This document shows positions 50,701-57,621 of a DNA stretch of 64,000 bases, piece after piece (position 1 is the first letter of the stretch; the number at the start of each line of letters is the position of its first letter). This DNA comes from Arthrobacter cheniae. GTDB lineage: Bacteria; Actinomycetota; Actinomycetes; Actinomycetales; Micrococcaceae. The notes below the pieces were generated by a model. The model saw only the letters and a program-made list of their open reading frames with translations. It was not told the DNA's origin and did not search any database. The translations under genes were made by a program, and so were the position numbers. The stretch is taken from contig NZ_QZVT01000004.1 of assembly GCF_003602275.1 (NCBI RefSeq), forward strand, positions 178,463 to 242,462. Reading direction: 5' to 3'.

Positions 50701-52805
50701 TACGTCTTGACCGCGTAGGAGCCGTTCGGCACGTCGACGGCGAAGTCGTGGCTCGGTGTCGGCAGCAGGAAGTCACGCTCGAGGTCCGTGGGCGGCGGCG
50801 TGAAGGCGATGCCGCGGTCACGCCCGGCCAGGCCCGCAGTGTTCAGGAAGCCCCAGCCGCGTTGCGCCGAGTAGGCGCTCGTCTGGTTCACCTCCGTGTA
50901 GTCCGGCATGACCGGCGATCCGGCCTGCTGGACGTCGAAGCGGTACAGGGGCGATTTCGTGGCGATCCGTACGGCGCTGGAAGGTGCGGATTCTCCGCGA
51001 CCGTTGACGGCGACGACGCGGACATCGTACTCCCGGCCCTCCGCGAGGCCCGGGACAGCGGATTGCGGGAGGGTGGAGGTGGCCACGAGGGCGTAGGCGT
51101 CCTCACCCGCACCGGCGTCCTTCCGGAACACGCGGTAGATGTCCGCGCCCTCGACTGCGCGCCAGGTGAGCTGCGCGGTCGAGTTGGAGACGCTGGCGAC
51201 GACGACGCCCGTCGGAGCCGCCGGCACTGCTGCCGGTGGCTCGGCTTCCTCGACCTCGCCGGCCAGCGGGATGTCGAGCCCCGCGACATCCTCGGCCACG
51301 AGCCGGGCCATCTGGATTGCGCCGTACTCCTGGAAATGGGTGTCGTCCACGGTGCCGGCGGGGCGGCTCGGGTAGACCCCGGCAGGCACGTGGAGGTAGA
51401 CGGACTTCGCGGCCTCGGCGCCGATCTCGTCGAGGTGGGCACGACTCGACGCCGCGAGGTCGACGACCGGCGTGCCGGTCTCTGCAGCCAGCTTCTGTAC
51501 GGCCTCGACGTAGGCGGGGAAGGACACCACGGCCTTGCCGTCGGCCCCGAAGGCCCGCCGGGAGACCGGGGTCACGAGCACCGGCGTCGCGCCGCGCTGT
51601 TTCGCGCCGTCCACATACGTCCGGAGGTACTCGTAGTAGTCGGCGGGAGCAGCGAAGCGATCATCCACGCCGTAGCTGTTGTCGTTGTGGCCGAACTGCA
51701 CGAAGAGGTAGTCGCCGGGCTCGATGCCGCGGAGCACCTCGTCGAGGCGCCCCTGGCTGATGAAGTTCTTGGAGCTCCGCCCGCCGATCGCCCTGTTGTC
51801 CACCGCGATGTCGTCGGACAGGAAGCGGTCGATCATCTGCCCCCACCCCGCCTGCGGTGCCACGTCGGAGCGGTACGTCTGGACAGTCGAGTCACCCGTG
51901 AGCCAGACCGTCGGCTCGGGAGCCTGCGCCCGGTCGGCCTGCCGGGTGATGGTCAGGCCGTTCAGGTTGGCGGCGGTTCCCGCGACGTCGAGGTTGAGCT
52001 GCCCGTCGACGACGGCGATGTCGAAGGACATCTCCAGGTACTGGCCCGCCGCCCGGGTGGTGGGCTGTACCTTGGTCATCTGCTCGGCGATGAGTGCGAG
52101 GTCGGTGGGGCCCGCGGCATCACCGGCGATGAGGCCGATGGTGTAGTCGCCGTTCGGCAGGTCCACCACGAGCTCCGTGTCGCCGATCGTCACGAAGTCG
52201 GACCGGGTGGCGTCCTGCGTGCTGCGATCGGTCGCCGTGACCTTCGACGGGTCGATGAAGCCGGCTCGCGTTCCCGCGCCGTAGGCCGTCGTGTCGCTGA
52301 TGGCCGTCGCGCCGGGCGCTACGGCACCCGGACCGAGATCGAAGGTGAGGACGCCGTCGGGCAGTGCCGGTGGGTTGGCGAAGACGCTCGAGGCCGTAGC
52401 GGGCGAGGGTGCGGTGATGCCGTCCGCGCCGCGAGCCTGGACGCGGTAGAAGCGCGGCGAGGACGTATCCACGGACCCATCCGTCGCGAAGACGTCGCCC
52501 GCGGTTTCCGCGACCTGGACGTACTCGCCGTCGACGGTGTCCGCACGGGACACGAGGTAGCCGGTTGCGCCCGGCACCTCGTTCCAGCGGAGCATGACGG
52601 CGGTTGCGGTGACGCGCGCCAGGCGCACGTTGAGCGGTGCGGGGAGCGACGACGTCGCCTCCGCTGCGACGGACGGAGGATCGGCTGTGACGGATGGGGC
52701 ATCGACGGCGAGCGCCGGAGCCCCGGCGAGGCAGACGCCGAGGACGGTTGCCCCGGCAAGGAGCGGAGAGCGCAGGAGGGCGCGGTTGAGACCGGTGGGT
52801 GGCAT
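47775..52805 (-). CDS. Secreted rhamnogalacturonan acetylesterase-lyase fusion (CE12-PL11)
   Basis: A 1676-residue exported multidomain enzyme for rhamnogalacturonan I. Order: signal peptide 1-33; Fn3 about 54-140; a beta-sandwich module 150-290; SGNH/GDSL esterase 298-510 with nucleophile Ser306 in WLTGDSTVQ, GHNDN at 372-376 and DDTHFQEYG near 490, as in rhamnogalacturonan acetylesterase (CE12); Fn3 525-615; a second beta-sandwich (YRFDVQQAGSPVMPDYTEVN) to about 765; two Fn3 domains 770-960; a PL11 lyase domain about 970-1560 (VGDVDGDGEYEVILKWDP, FDLDGNGTAEVTLK calcium-type loops, GHGDALHVSDFDP); and a C-terminal beta domain. It would deacetylate and cleave RG-I outside the cell. Such activities are usually on separate proteins. 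Confidence 0.9.
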   Translation of the reverse strand: MPPTGLNRALLRSPLLAGATVLGVCLAGAPALAVDAPSVTADPPSVAAEATSSLPAPLNVRLARVTATAVMLRWNEVPGATGYLVSRADTVDGEYVQVAETAGDVFATDGSVDTSSPRFYRVQARGADGITAPSPATASSVFANPPALPDGVLTFDLGPGAVAPGATAISDTTAYGAGTRAGFIDPSKVTATDRSTQDATRSDFVTIGDTELVVDLPNGDYTIGLIAGDAAGPTDLALIAEQMTKVQPTTRAAGQYLEMSFDIAVVDGQLNLDVAGTAANLNGLTITRQADRAQAPEPTVWLTGDSTVQTYRSDVAPQAGWGQMIDRFLSDDIAVDNRAIGGRSSKNFISQGRLDEVLRGIEPGDYLFVQFGHNDNSYGVDDRFAAPADYYEYLRTYVDGAKQRGATPVLVTPVSRRAFGADGKAVVSFPAYVEAVQKLAAETGTPVVDLAASSRAHLDEIGAEAAKSVYLHVPAGVYPSRPAGTVDDTHFQEYGAIQMARLVAEDVAGLDIPLAGEVEEAEPPAAVPAAPTGVVVASVSNSTAQLTWRAVEGADIYRVFRKDAGAGEDAYALVATSTLPQSAVPGLAEGREYDVRVVAVNGRGESAPSSAVRIATKSPLYRFDVQQAGSPVMPDYTEVNQTSAYSAQRGWGFLNTAGLAGRDRGIAFTPPPTDLERDFLLPTPSHDFAVDVPNGSYAVKTYSGDWIGTSRSNVQLEGKDFGSANAGRAAVAQKTSEPVLVTDGQLNLVMTGTSSRLNGIEITPLQLAPSGLALKDLSIDGAGVAVSLTWQAPEGAAGYRVYRTADGSTERAAIGDTKDAAFTDTTADVGLEYTYTVVALTAGGTESVASNALVLTTVDPDVPTAAVPTGLTLGAVNKNDVTISWTPSDGALFYQVYRAEPKADGSLGDPELVGRADSASFTDTKVLTTIEYTYAVAAVNAGGASERSSTITSPAATTLQRQAERLDRAPVAVQGEGGTYIGWRMLGLDDDGIAFHVYRDGERITDEPVTTSTNLLDADGAAESVYRVSSVVDGVERWVTEDFTVWTQQFLDVPIEKPADAVTKDGQPYSYKAGDSSVGDVDGDGEYEVILKWDPTNSRDNSQAGYTGTVYIDAYKLDGTRLWRIDLGKNIRAGAHYTQFQVFDLDGNGTAEVTLKTAEGTVDGAGSVIGDAAADYRNSSGYVLSGPEYLTVFDGATGAAIDTIDYVPARGDVGAWGDTYGNRVDRFLAGVAYLDGEKPSVIFSRGYYTRAVVAAFDFDGTHLTSRWTFDSDESGSQYRSQGNHEFSVADVDGDQKDEIVFGSMTIDDDGEALYTTGLGHGDALHVSDFDPTNPGLEVFAAHEDMGASGSRGATYRDAATGEIIWSIPAARDTGRAAMADIDPNHAGAEGWAIGGDAAYNSPVGQLRSSAGELLSEKIPAANFVTWWDGDLLREITDNDYDAAVAAGVPTISKWNPETQASEELYRAGGTLSNNTTKANPALQADLFGDWREEIVTRTEDSSALRIATTVDVTDHRLRTLQSDPVYRLGVAWQNTAYNQPPHTSYFLGADMQAPAAPSITYTGEDSGPGELVNPEPSFTPGPARAKELRESTRVDLGLAGEKFGHGSSEVTLENLEAEDWFYVYLNGTGLGWRQASDDGEVGVTTPSGTRPGDNKVVVFTGDGTLLGWEALRVTGP

Positions 52806-52916
52806 GGAGAGGTACCTTCTCGTTTCGTCATTGAAAACGGTGTGCGGCGTCGATCGCCCTTCCAGGAAGCCGGGTACGGCGGCGTCCTGGAGCGGTTCAG
52901 CGGAAGACGTGCCGTC

Positions 52917-52945
52917 AGCCTAACGGCGGCGGGTACGCCGATCAA
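52917..52945 (-). promoter_or_regulatory. Promoter of CE12-PL11 gene
   Basis: Minus-strand -35 TTGATC (52940-52945) and -10 TAGGCT (52917-52922) with the ideal 17-nt spacer; leader of about 105 nt to the ATG at 52805. Confidence 0.65.
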
Positions 52946-52953
52946 GGGTTTTG

Positions 52954-52967
52954 GGAAAAGGCTTTCC
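52954..52967. promoter_or_regulatory. LacI-type box GGAAAAGGCTTTCC
   Basis: A near-palindrome (GGAAA-AGGC-TTTCC) placed 9 nt upstream of the -35 box of the CE12-PL11 promoter. It resembles LacI/GalR operators without the central CG. Position upstream of -35 fits activation or upstream repression; regulator unknown. Confidence 0.5.
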
Positions 52968-53127
52968 GAATAGCGCTCGGGTCGGTCGGAGACCATCGCT
53001 CCACCGATGGAGGCGCGCAACCAGGTGCGGGGGCAGGACGATCGCCGCAGGTCCTCGCCCCAGATGGCGCCGAGCAGGATCCGGAGCCGCGCGGCACTCC
53101 GTAGCTCCGTGCTCTCCACGGTCTCTG

Positions 53128-53156
53128 GTGCGTCCTCCGCCCGGCGGAGGACGCAC
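53128..53156. terminator. 12-bp perfect hairpin upstream of AEC gene
   Basis: GTGCGTCCTCCG (53128-53139) pairs with CGGAGGACGCAC (53145-53156), 5-nt loop. On the plus strand it is followed by TAGGTTTCTAGG. It could be a terminator relic or a leader hairpin of the AEC gene. Confidence 0.5.
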
Positions 53157-53200
53157 TAGGTTTCTAGGGGGCGCCCGTGGAGGGCCCGGGAGGAGGAAGC

Positions 53201-54121
53201 ATGCTGGGAGTGCTGGGAGGCTTCGCCGTCGTCGGTGCCGTGATCCTCGTGGGCTATGTCGCCGGGCGGCTCGTCATCGGGGGCACGCAGGCGGGCTTCG
53301 CGCTCAACCAGGTGGCGTTCTTCGTGACCAACCCGGCACTGCTGTTCACCGTGCTGGCGGATGCGGACCTCCGATCGGTGTTCTCCGAATACCTGCCGAT
53401 CGCCCTCCTCTCATCGCTGGCCATTGCGGCCCTCTACGTGCTGGTCAGCAGATTCCTTTTCCGACGGGCCGCTGCCGAGACGGCGATCGGTGCCATGGCG
53501 AGTTCGTACGTCAACGCGAACAACATCGGCATCCCCATCACCGTCTATGCCCTCGGTGACGCCACCCTGATCGCGCCGGTCCTGCTCGTCCAACTCCTGC
53601 TGCTGGCACCGCTCTACCTGACGATCCTCGACCTGACATCGAGCAGGAAGCCCTCCGTCCGGGCCGTTCTGACCCAGCCGTTCCGCAACCCGATGATCAT
53701 CGCCTCTCTCCTGGGCGTCGCGGTCTCCGCTACAGGGTTCAGGCCGCCGGCTCCGGTGTGGGATTCGCTTGCCCTGATCGGCGGCGCCGCCGTTCCCATG
53801 GTCCTGATCTCGTTCGGGATGTCCCTCCCGGGAAGCCGCCCGCTCAGGGCGGGTCCGGACCGCCTGCAGGTCCTGACGGCCACCCTCCTCAAGAGCGCGT
53901 TGATGCCGGTGGCCGCCTATCTCGTGGCTCATCATCTCTTCGGGCTCGACGGCGAGAGACTGCTCGGCGCCGTCGTCGTCTCCGCGCTGCCCACCGCCCA
54001 GAACGTCTTCATGTTCGCCGCCCGCTACGACCGCGGCATCCCCCTGGCTCGGGACACCGTCCTCCTGTCCTCCGTGCTGGCCATCCCTGCGCTGATCGTC
54101 GTCGCCGCCCTTCTTGCATGA
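53201..54121 (+). CDS. AEC-family transporter
   Basis: A 306-residue membrane protein of the auxin efflux carrier family, which export small carboxylates or other anions. It has about ten hydrophobic segments; the conserved segment SSYVNANNIGIPITVYALGD is near 113-132, and ALPTAQNVFMFAARYDRG near 265-282 carries the family's second motif. A GGAGGAGG site directly precedes the ATG at 53201, chosen over the earlier GTG at 53177. Substrate unknown. Confidence 0.88.
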   Translation: MLGVLGGFAVVGAVILVGYVAGRLVIGGTQAGFALNQVAFFVTNPALLFTVLADADLRSVFSEYLPIALLSSLAIAALYVLVSRFLFRRAAAETAIGAMASSYVNANNIGIPITVYALGDATLIAPVLLVQLLLLAPLYLTILDLTSSRKPSVRAVLTQPFRNPMIIASLLGVAVSATGFRPPAPVWDSLALIGGAAVPMVLISFGMSLPGSRPLRAGPDRLQVLTATLLKSALMPVAAYLVAHHLFGLDGERLLGAVVVSALPTAQNVFMFAARYDRGIPLARDTVLLSSVLAIPALIVVAALLA

Positions 54122-54266
54122 GTCCCGATCCGCGCCCCGGCACGGGTCGTCGGCGTCGGGTGGGCTGTTGTGCGAGGATGCGAAGCACACTGCTTGTCGC
54201 CACCCCCGGCGGCCCTTAGCATTCAAGCGGTCGCCGTGCGCTTCACGGCCTGCAGATGGGATGGGC

Positions 54267-54611
54267 ATGAAGAGCAGGATCTCCCCGGAAGAGCCGTTCC
54301 CCGCGAACCTCGAGCGGCTCAGGGACCAGGACGTCGAAGTCCTCAACAGCAAGGTGCACCGGGAGATCGAGCACGAGTTCGCGACCGAAGGCGAGGTCGA
54401 CGCCGAGACAGCCTTCCGCAAGGACGAGCTCGACGAGGAACTCGACGGTCGCGAAGCCGGCCCCCGCCTCAGCCTCGTTCCGCAGCAGGAGGACGACGGC
54501 GGAATGGCGAGCGCCTACGCCGGCGCGGAGCTCGAGGACATCGTCGAGGCCTCCGGCGGACAGGCCGGAGGCGCGCACGGCCGGTTCCGGTCGGACACCG
54601 GGCGTCAGTAG
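54267..54611 (+). CDS. Small acidic hypothetical protein
   Basis: A 114-residue, strongly acidic cytoplasmic protein (LRDQDVEVLNSKVHREIEHE, DAETAFRKDELDEELDGREA) likely to be mostly helical, with a Gly-rich tail. The ATG at 54261 or 54267 is used; the GGGATGGG before it is a weak ribosome binding site. It lies 23 nt upstream of the GNAT-AAA gene and could be co-transcribed with it, so a partner role is possible. No family recognised. Confidence 0.65.
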   Translation: MKSRISPEEPFPANLERLRDQDVEVLNSKVHREIEHEFATEGEVDAETAFRKDELDEELDGREAGPRLSLVPQQEDDGGMASAYAGAELEDIVEASGGQAGGAHGRFRSDTGRQ

Positions 54612-54634
54612 AGAGCCGGTAGTAGGAGCCTTCG

Positions 54635-55921
54635 ATGACACAGCCGCGTATCCGCGATTTCCACCCCGAGGACCTGGACGGAATCCTTCATCTCTGGGAG
54701 GAGATGCGGACAACCCAGGTGGAGCCCGTCTACGGGTTGTCGGAGGTCCTTGCCTCCAGCCAGCAGGACTATGCCGTCGTTGCCGTCCAGGATGATGTCA
54801 TCGTCGGCGCGGCCGTGGGCCGCGCCGCACATGCGCAGGGTTGGATCGTCTTCCTGTCGACCGCATCGAGCCATCGCCGCCAGGGCATCGGGGGCCGCAT
54901 GCTCGCCGCCCTGGAGAAGCGGATGGCGCCGCTGGGCCTGTCCAAGCTCTCTGTCCTCCTGCCCGAGACGGGTCTTCGCATAGACGCATTCGCCGAGCAG
55001 GGTTTCACGGCGAAGAAGAACCTCCGCTACTTCGAGCGCCAGATCCCGATCCAGCGCAACGAGCTCAGTGCCCTCACCGAGCTGGGGGGCCGGCTGCTTC
55101 CCCGCGGGCTGTGGGACTCGATCGGCGGGATGCAGCGGGAGAAGGAACTGCTCGAGCGTCGCCTGGTGATGCCCTTGGCCAGAGCCGACCTGGCCGAGCA
55201 GTTCGGTGTCGTCGCTCCCAGCGCGGTGGTGCTGTTCGGCCCTCCCGGGACCGGGAAGACGACCTTCGCACGCGCCATCGCCTCGCGCCTGGAATGGTCC
55301 TTCGTCGAGGTGTTCCCGTCCCGGCTCGCTTCGGATCCCGCCGGCCTGGCGGGCGCCCTTCGCGAGACGTTCGTCAAGATCGCCGACCTGGAGCATGCAG
55401 TGGTCTTCATCGACGAGGTGGAGGAGATTGCGGTGCAGCGCGGCGGAGAGCCGCCGTCGGCCATGCAGGGGGTGACCAACGAGCTGCTCAAGATCATCCC
55501 CACCTTCCGGGATCAGCCGAACCGCCTCCTGGTCTGCGCGACCAACTTCATCCGCTCGCTCGACTCCGCGTTCCTCCGGCACGGCCGCTTCGACTACGTG
55601 ATCCCGATCGGGCTGCCGGACGACGAGGCGCGACGGTCCATCTGGTCCAAATACATCCCCGGGCAGGTCCTCGCCAGTGTCGATGTCCCGGCCCTCGTCA
55701 TGGAGACCGACGGATTCTCTCCTGCGGACATCGAGTACGCCGCCCAGAAGGCATCCCAGGGCGCCCTCGAGAAGGCCCTCTACTCGGAGGACGAGGCGGA
55801 TGCTCCCACCGGTCCCCGAACAGAGGACTACCTCGCTGCGATCGCTGAAACGCGGGCAACCGTGTCACGCGACGTCGCTGAGGCGTTCCTGGAGGACATA
55901 GAGTCGATCGCCCGTCTCTAG
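54635..55921 (+). CDS. GNAT acetyltransferase fused to AAA+ ATPase
   Basis: A 428-residue fusion. Residues 1-140 form a GNAT fold: IRDFHPEDLDGILHLWEEM, YAVVAVQDDVIVGAAVGRAA, the acetyl-CoA loop RRQGIGGRML (81-90), and FAEQGFTAKKNLRYFER. Residues about 150-428 form an AAA+ domain: Walker A GPPGTGKT (202-209), Walker B VVFIDE (256-261), sensor-1 Asn in VCATNF (301-306) and Arg-finger-type RHGRFD (315-320). The AAA part is closest to FtsH/CDC48-type modules that remodel or unfold proteins. The pairing suggests ATP-driven protein remodelling coupled to acetylation, or a sensor using the GNAT fold. AGGAG lies 7 nt before the ATG. Confidence 0.85.
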   Translation: MTQPRIRDFHPEDLDGILHLWEEMRTTQVEPVYGLSEVLASSQQDYAVVAVQDDVIVGAAVGRAAHAQGWIVFLSTASSHRRQGIGGRMLAALEKRMAPLGLSKLSVLLPETGLRIDAFAEQGFTAKKNLRYFERQIPIQRNELSALTELGGRLLPRGLWDSIGGMQREKELLERRLVMPLARADLAEQFGVVAPSAVVLFGPPGTGKTTFARAIASRLEWSFVEVFPSRLASDPAGLAGALRETFVKIADLEHAVVFIDEVEEIAVQRGGEPPSAMQGVTNELLKIIPTFRDQPNRLLVCATNFIRSLDSAFLRHGRFDYVIPIGLPDDEARRSIWSKYIPGQVLASVDVPALVMETDGFSPADIEYAAQKASQGALEKALYSEDEADAPTGPRTEDYLAAIAETRATVSRDVAEAFLEDIESIARL

Positions 55922-56071
55922 GCGCTTCGTGGCAGGGACGGAATGTCATCCTCCTTCCCGGTGTTAGGCCAAGGGTCGGGGTCGTAGCTAGCCTTGACTT
56001 CAGCATGCCCTTCGGCCTTCAACGGTGCAGCCGAGGCAAAGCCCACCGGAAGTTCCCATGATTGGTGTCCC

Positions 56072-57295
56072 TTGTCTGTTTCCTCTCCGCCCGTGACGGC
56101 CACCGCGCCCTTTCCCTACGTGGGTCTCCTGTCCCTCGCCGGTGCCATCTTCGTCTCCGTGACCAGCGAATTCCTGCCCACGGGCCTCCTGCCCGCCATG
56201 GCACGCGACCTCGGCGTCGGCATCTCGACGGCCGGCTACCTCGTGACGATCTTCGCGGGCACCGTCGTCGTCGCGACAACCCCACTCGCCGCCGTGACCC
56301 AGCGGTTCTCGCGCAAGTCGCTGATCGTCGTCGTGCTCCTGGTGATCGCCGTCGCGAACGTCCTCGCGGCCGTCGCGCCGACCTACGGCGTGCTGGTCGC
56401 CGCGCGCATCATGGGCGGACTGGCGCACGGCCTCTTCTGGGCCGTGGTGGCTGCCTACGCAGCCCACCTCGTTCCTGCCCACCAGCTCGGCAAGGCGGTC
56501 GCCATCACCGCCGGCGGCGGAACGGCCGCCTTCGTCCTCGGCGTCCCGGTGGGAACGGCGATCGGCAACGCGCTCGGCTGGCGCGCGGCCTTCACCATCA
56601 TCGGAGTGGTCGTCGCGATCCTGGCCCTCGTGATCGTGAAGTTCCTCCCACCCGTCAACCACCACGTGGCGCGAAAGGCCGGCGAGGAGCGTGTGCCCCT
56701 CACGCGCGACCCCAGCTTCCGCGCCGTGATCCTGCTGTGCATCGTCATCCTGATCATCCTGACCGGCCAGAACACCTTCTACACCTATATCGCCCCCTGG
56801 TTGACGGACGTCTCATCCTTCGAGCCCGGGTCCATCGCCCTGGTCCTGTTCCTCTACGGCGGCGCAGGGATCATCGGCCTCATCGGTGCAGGTTATGCCG
56901 CCGATCGCTTCCCGAAGAAGGCGTTCGCCGGTGTCGTCCTGGTCGTCATGGCCGCCGTGCTCACGCTGGCCCTCGTGACCACGAACACCGTGCTGGTGCT
57001 GATCGCGGTCATCGTCTGGGGTGCGGCCTTCGGCGGCATCCCCGCGATGCTGCAGACCCGCATGCTGCGGACAGCATCCTTCCGCACGCGCGACCTGTCC
57101 GCGGCCCTTCAGACGACGGCGTTCAACGTGGGCATCGGCGGCGGAGCGCTCCTCGGCGGGCTCCTGCTCGACGGCATCGGACTCGAGGTCCTGCCGTTCG
57201 TGATGATCCTCCTTGTCGCGACAGGACTCGGCCTGAGCCTTGCGACCGACACCGCCAAGGACCGGCGGGAACGGCGTCGGCTCCGGCAGGAATGA
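56072..57295 (+). CDS. MFS transporter, DHA1 (AraJ/Cmx-like) type
   Basis: A 407-residue major facilitator superfamily transporter with 12 predicted helices. The opening TM1 segment SVTSEFLPTGLLPAMARDLG is typical of the drug/sugar-efflux DHA1 branch (EFxPxGLLP), and the loop RFSRKSLIVVVLLVIAVANV is the motif A region. It likely exports a small toxic compound or sugar by proton antiport. I chose a TTG start at 56072; the GTG at 56093 is also possible, while the upstream frame from 55994 has no ribosome binding site. It is not coupled to the AAA gene. Confidence 0.82.
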   Translation: MSVSSPPVTATAPFPYVGLLSLAGAIFVSVTSEFLPTGLLPAMARDLGVGISTAGYLVTIFAGTVVVATTPLAAVTQRFSRKSLIVVVLLVIAVANVLAAVAPTYGVLVAARIMGGLAHGLFWAVVAAYAAHLVPAHQLGKAVAITAGGGTAAFVLGVPVGTAIGNALGWRAAFTIIGVVVAILALVIVKFLPPVNHHVARKAGEERVPLTRDPSFRAVILLCIVILIILTGQNTFYTYIAPWLTDVSSFEPGSIALVLFLYGGAGIIGLIGAGYAADRFPKKAFAGVVLVVMAAVLTLALVTTNTVLVLIAVIVWGAAFGGIPAMLQTRMLRTASFRTRDLSAALQTTAFNVGIGGGALLGGLLLDGIGLEVLPFVMILLVATGLGLSLATDTAKDRRERRRLRQE

Positions 57296-57621
57296 CCTCG
57301 CGGGGGCATATTCGCACGTAGAACAGGCCTCTGGATGGGTGCTTGGTCACAATCGGTGATCGGATAGAATACCGATCCGGCCGGCGGGCGGGCGCGTCGG
57401 CGCTCCTGCAGGCGGTCACTCGATGCGCCGCACGGCGTGCGCGTCGATTCGACTCTATCCGGGGCGCACGCTGGGAAGCGAGAGGCCTGCGGTGAGCAGG
57501 TTGACGGCGTGGAACGGCAGGAAGCGGACGACGTCGGGAGCACGGGAAAAGTGCCCAGCAAGCGTTATTTCACCCTTCGCACACTGGGACCAGGCCATCA
57601 TCACGGCGTAACGTAAGGCGC
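57296..57621. other. Leader and promoter region of BCCT gene
   Basis: A 326-bp region with no gene. It carries the promoter at 57343-57370 and an inverted repeat ATCGG-N8-CCGAT overlapping the -10 box (57357-57375 area), which could be an operator for osmotic or betaine control. The remaining sequence has no recognisable riboswitch. Confidence 0.5.
57343..57370 (+). promoter_or_regulatory. Candidate promoter for BCCT transporter
   Basis: TTGGTC (57343-57348) and TAGAAT (57365-57370) with a 16-nt spacer, facing the BCCT gene at 57622 and giving a leader of about 245 nt. Confidence 0.55.

Larger units (their letters stand above)
52806..53200. other. Control region between CE12-PL11 and AEC genes
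   Basis: A divergent spacer of 395 bp with no gene. It holds the minus-strand promoter and operator for the CE12-PL11 gene (52917-52967) and a strong hairpin at 53128-53156 before the AEC transporter. The ribosome binding site of the AEC gene is at its right edge. Confidence 0.6.

Noticed and set aside
50748-52973. 741-residue plus-strand frame opposite the CE12-PL11 gene
   Set aside because: Shadow of the coding strand; no domain, no ribosome binding site, and it covers the promoter of the real gene.
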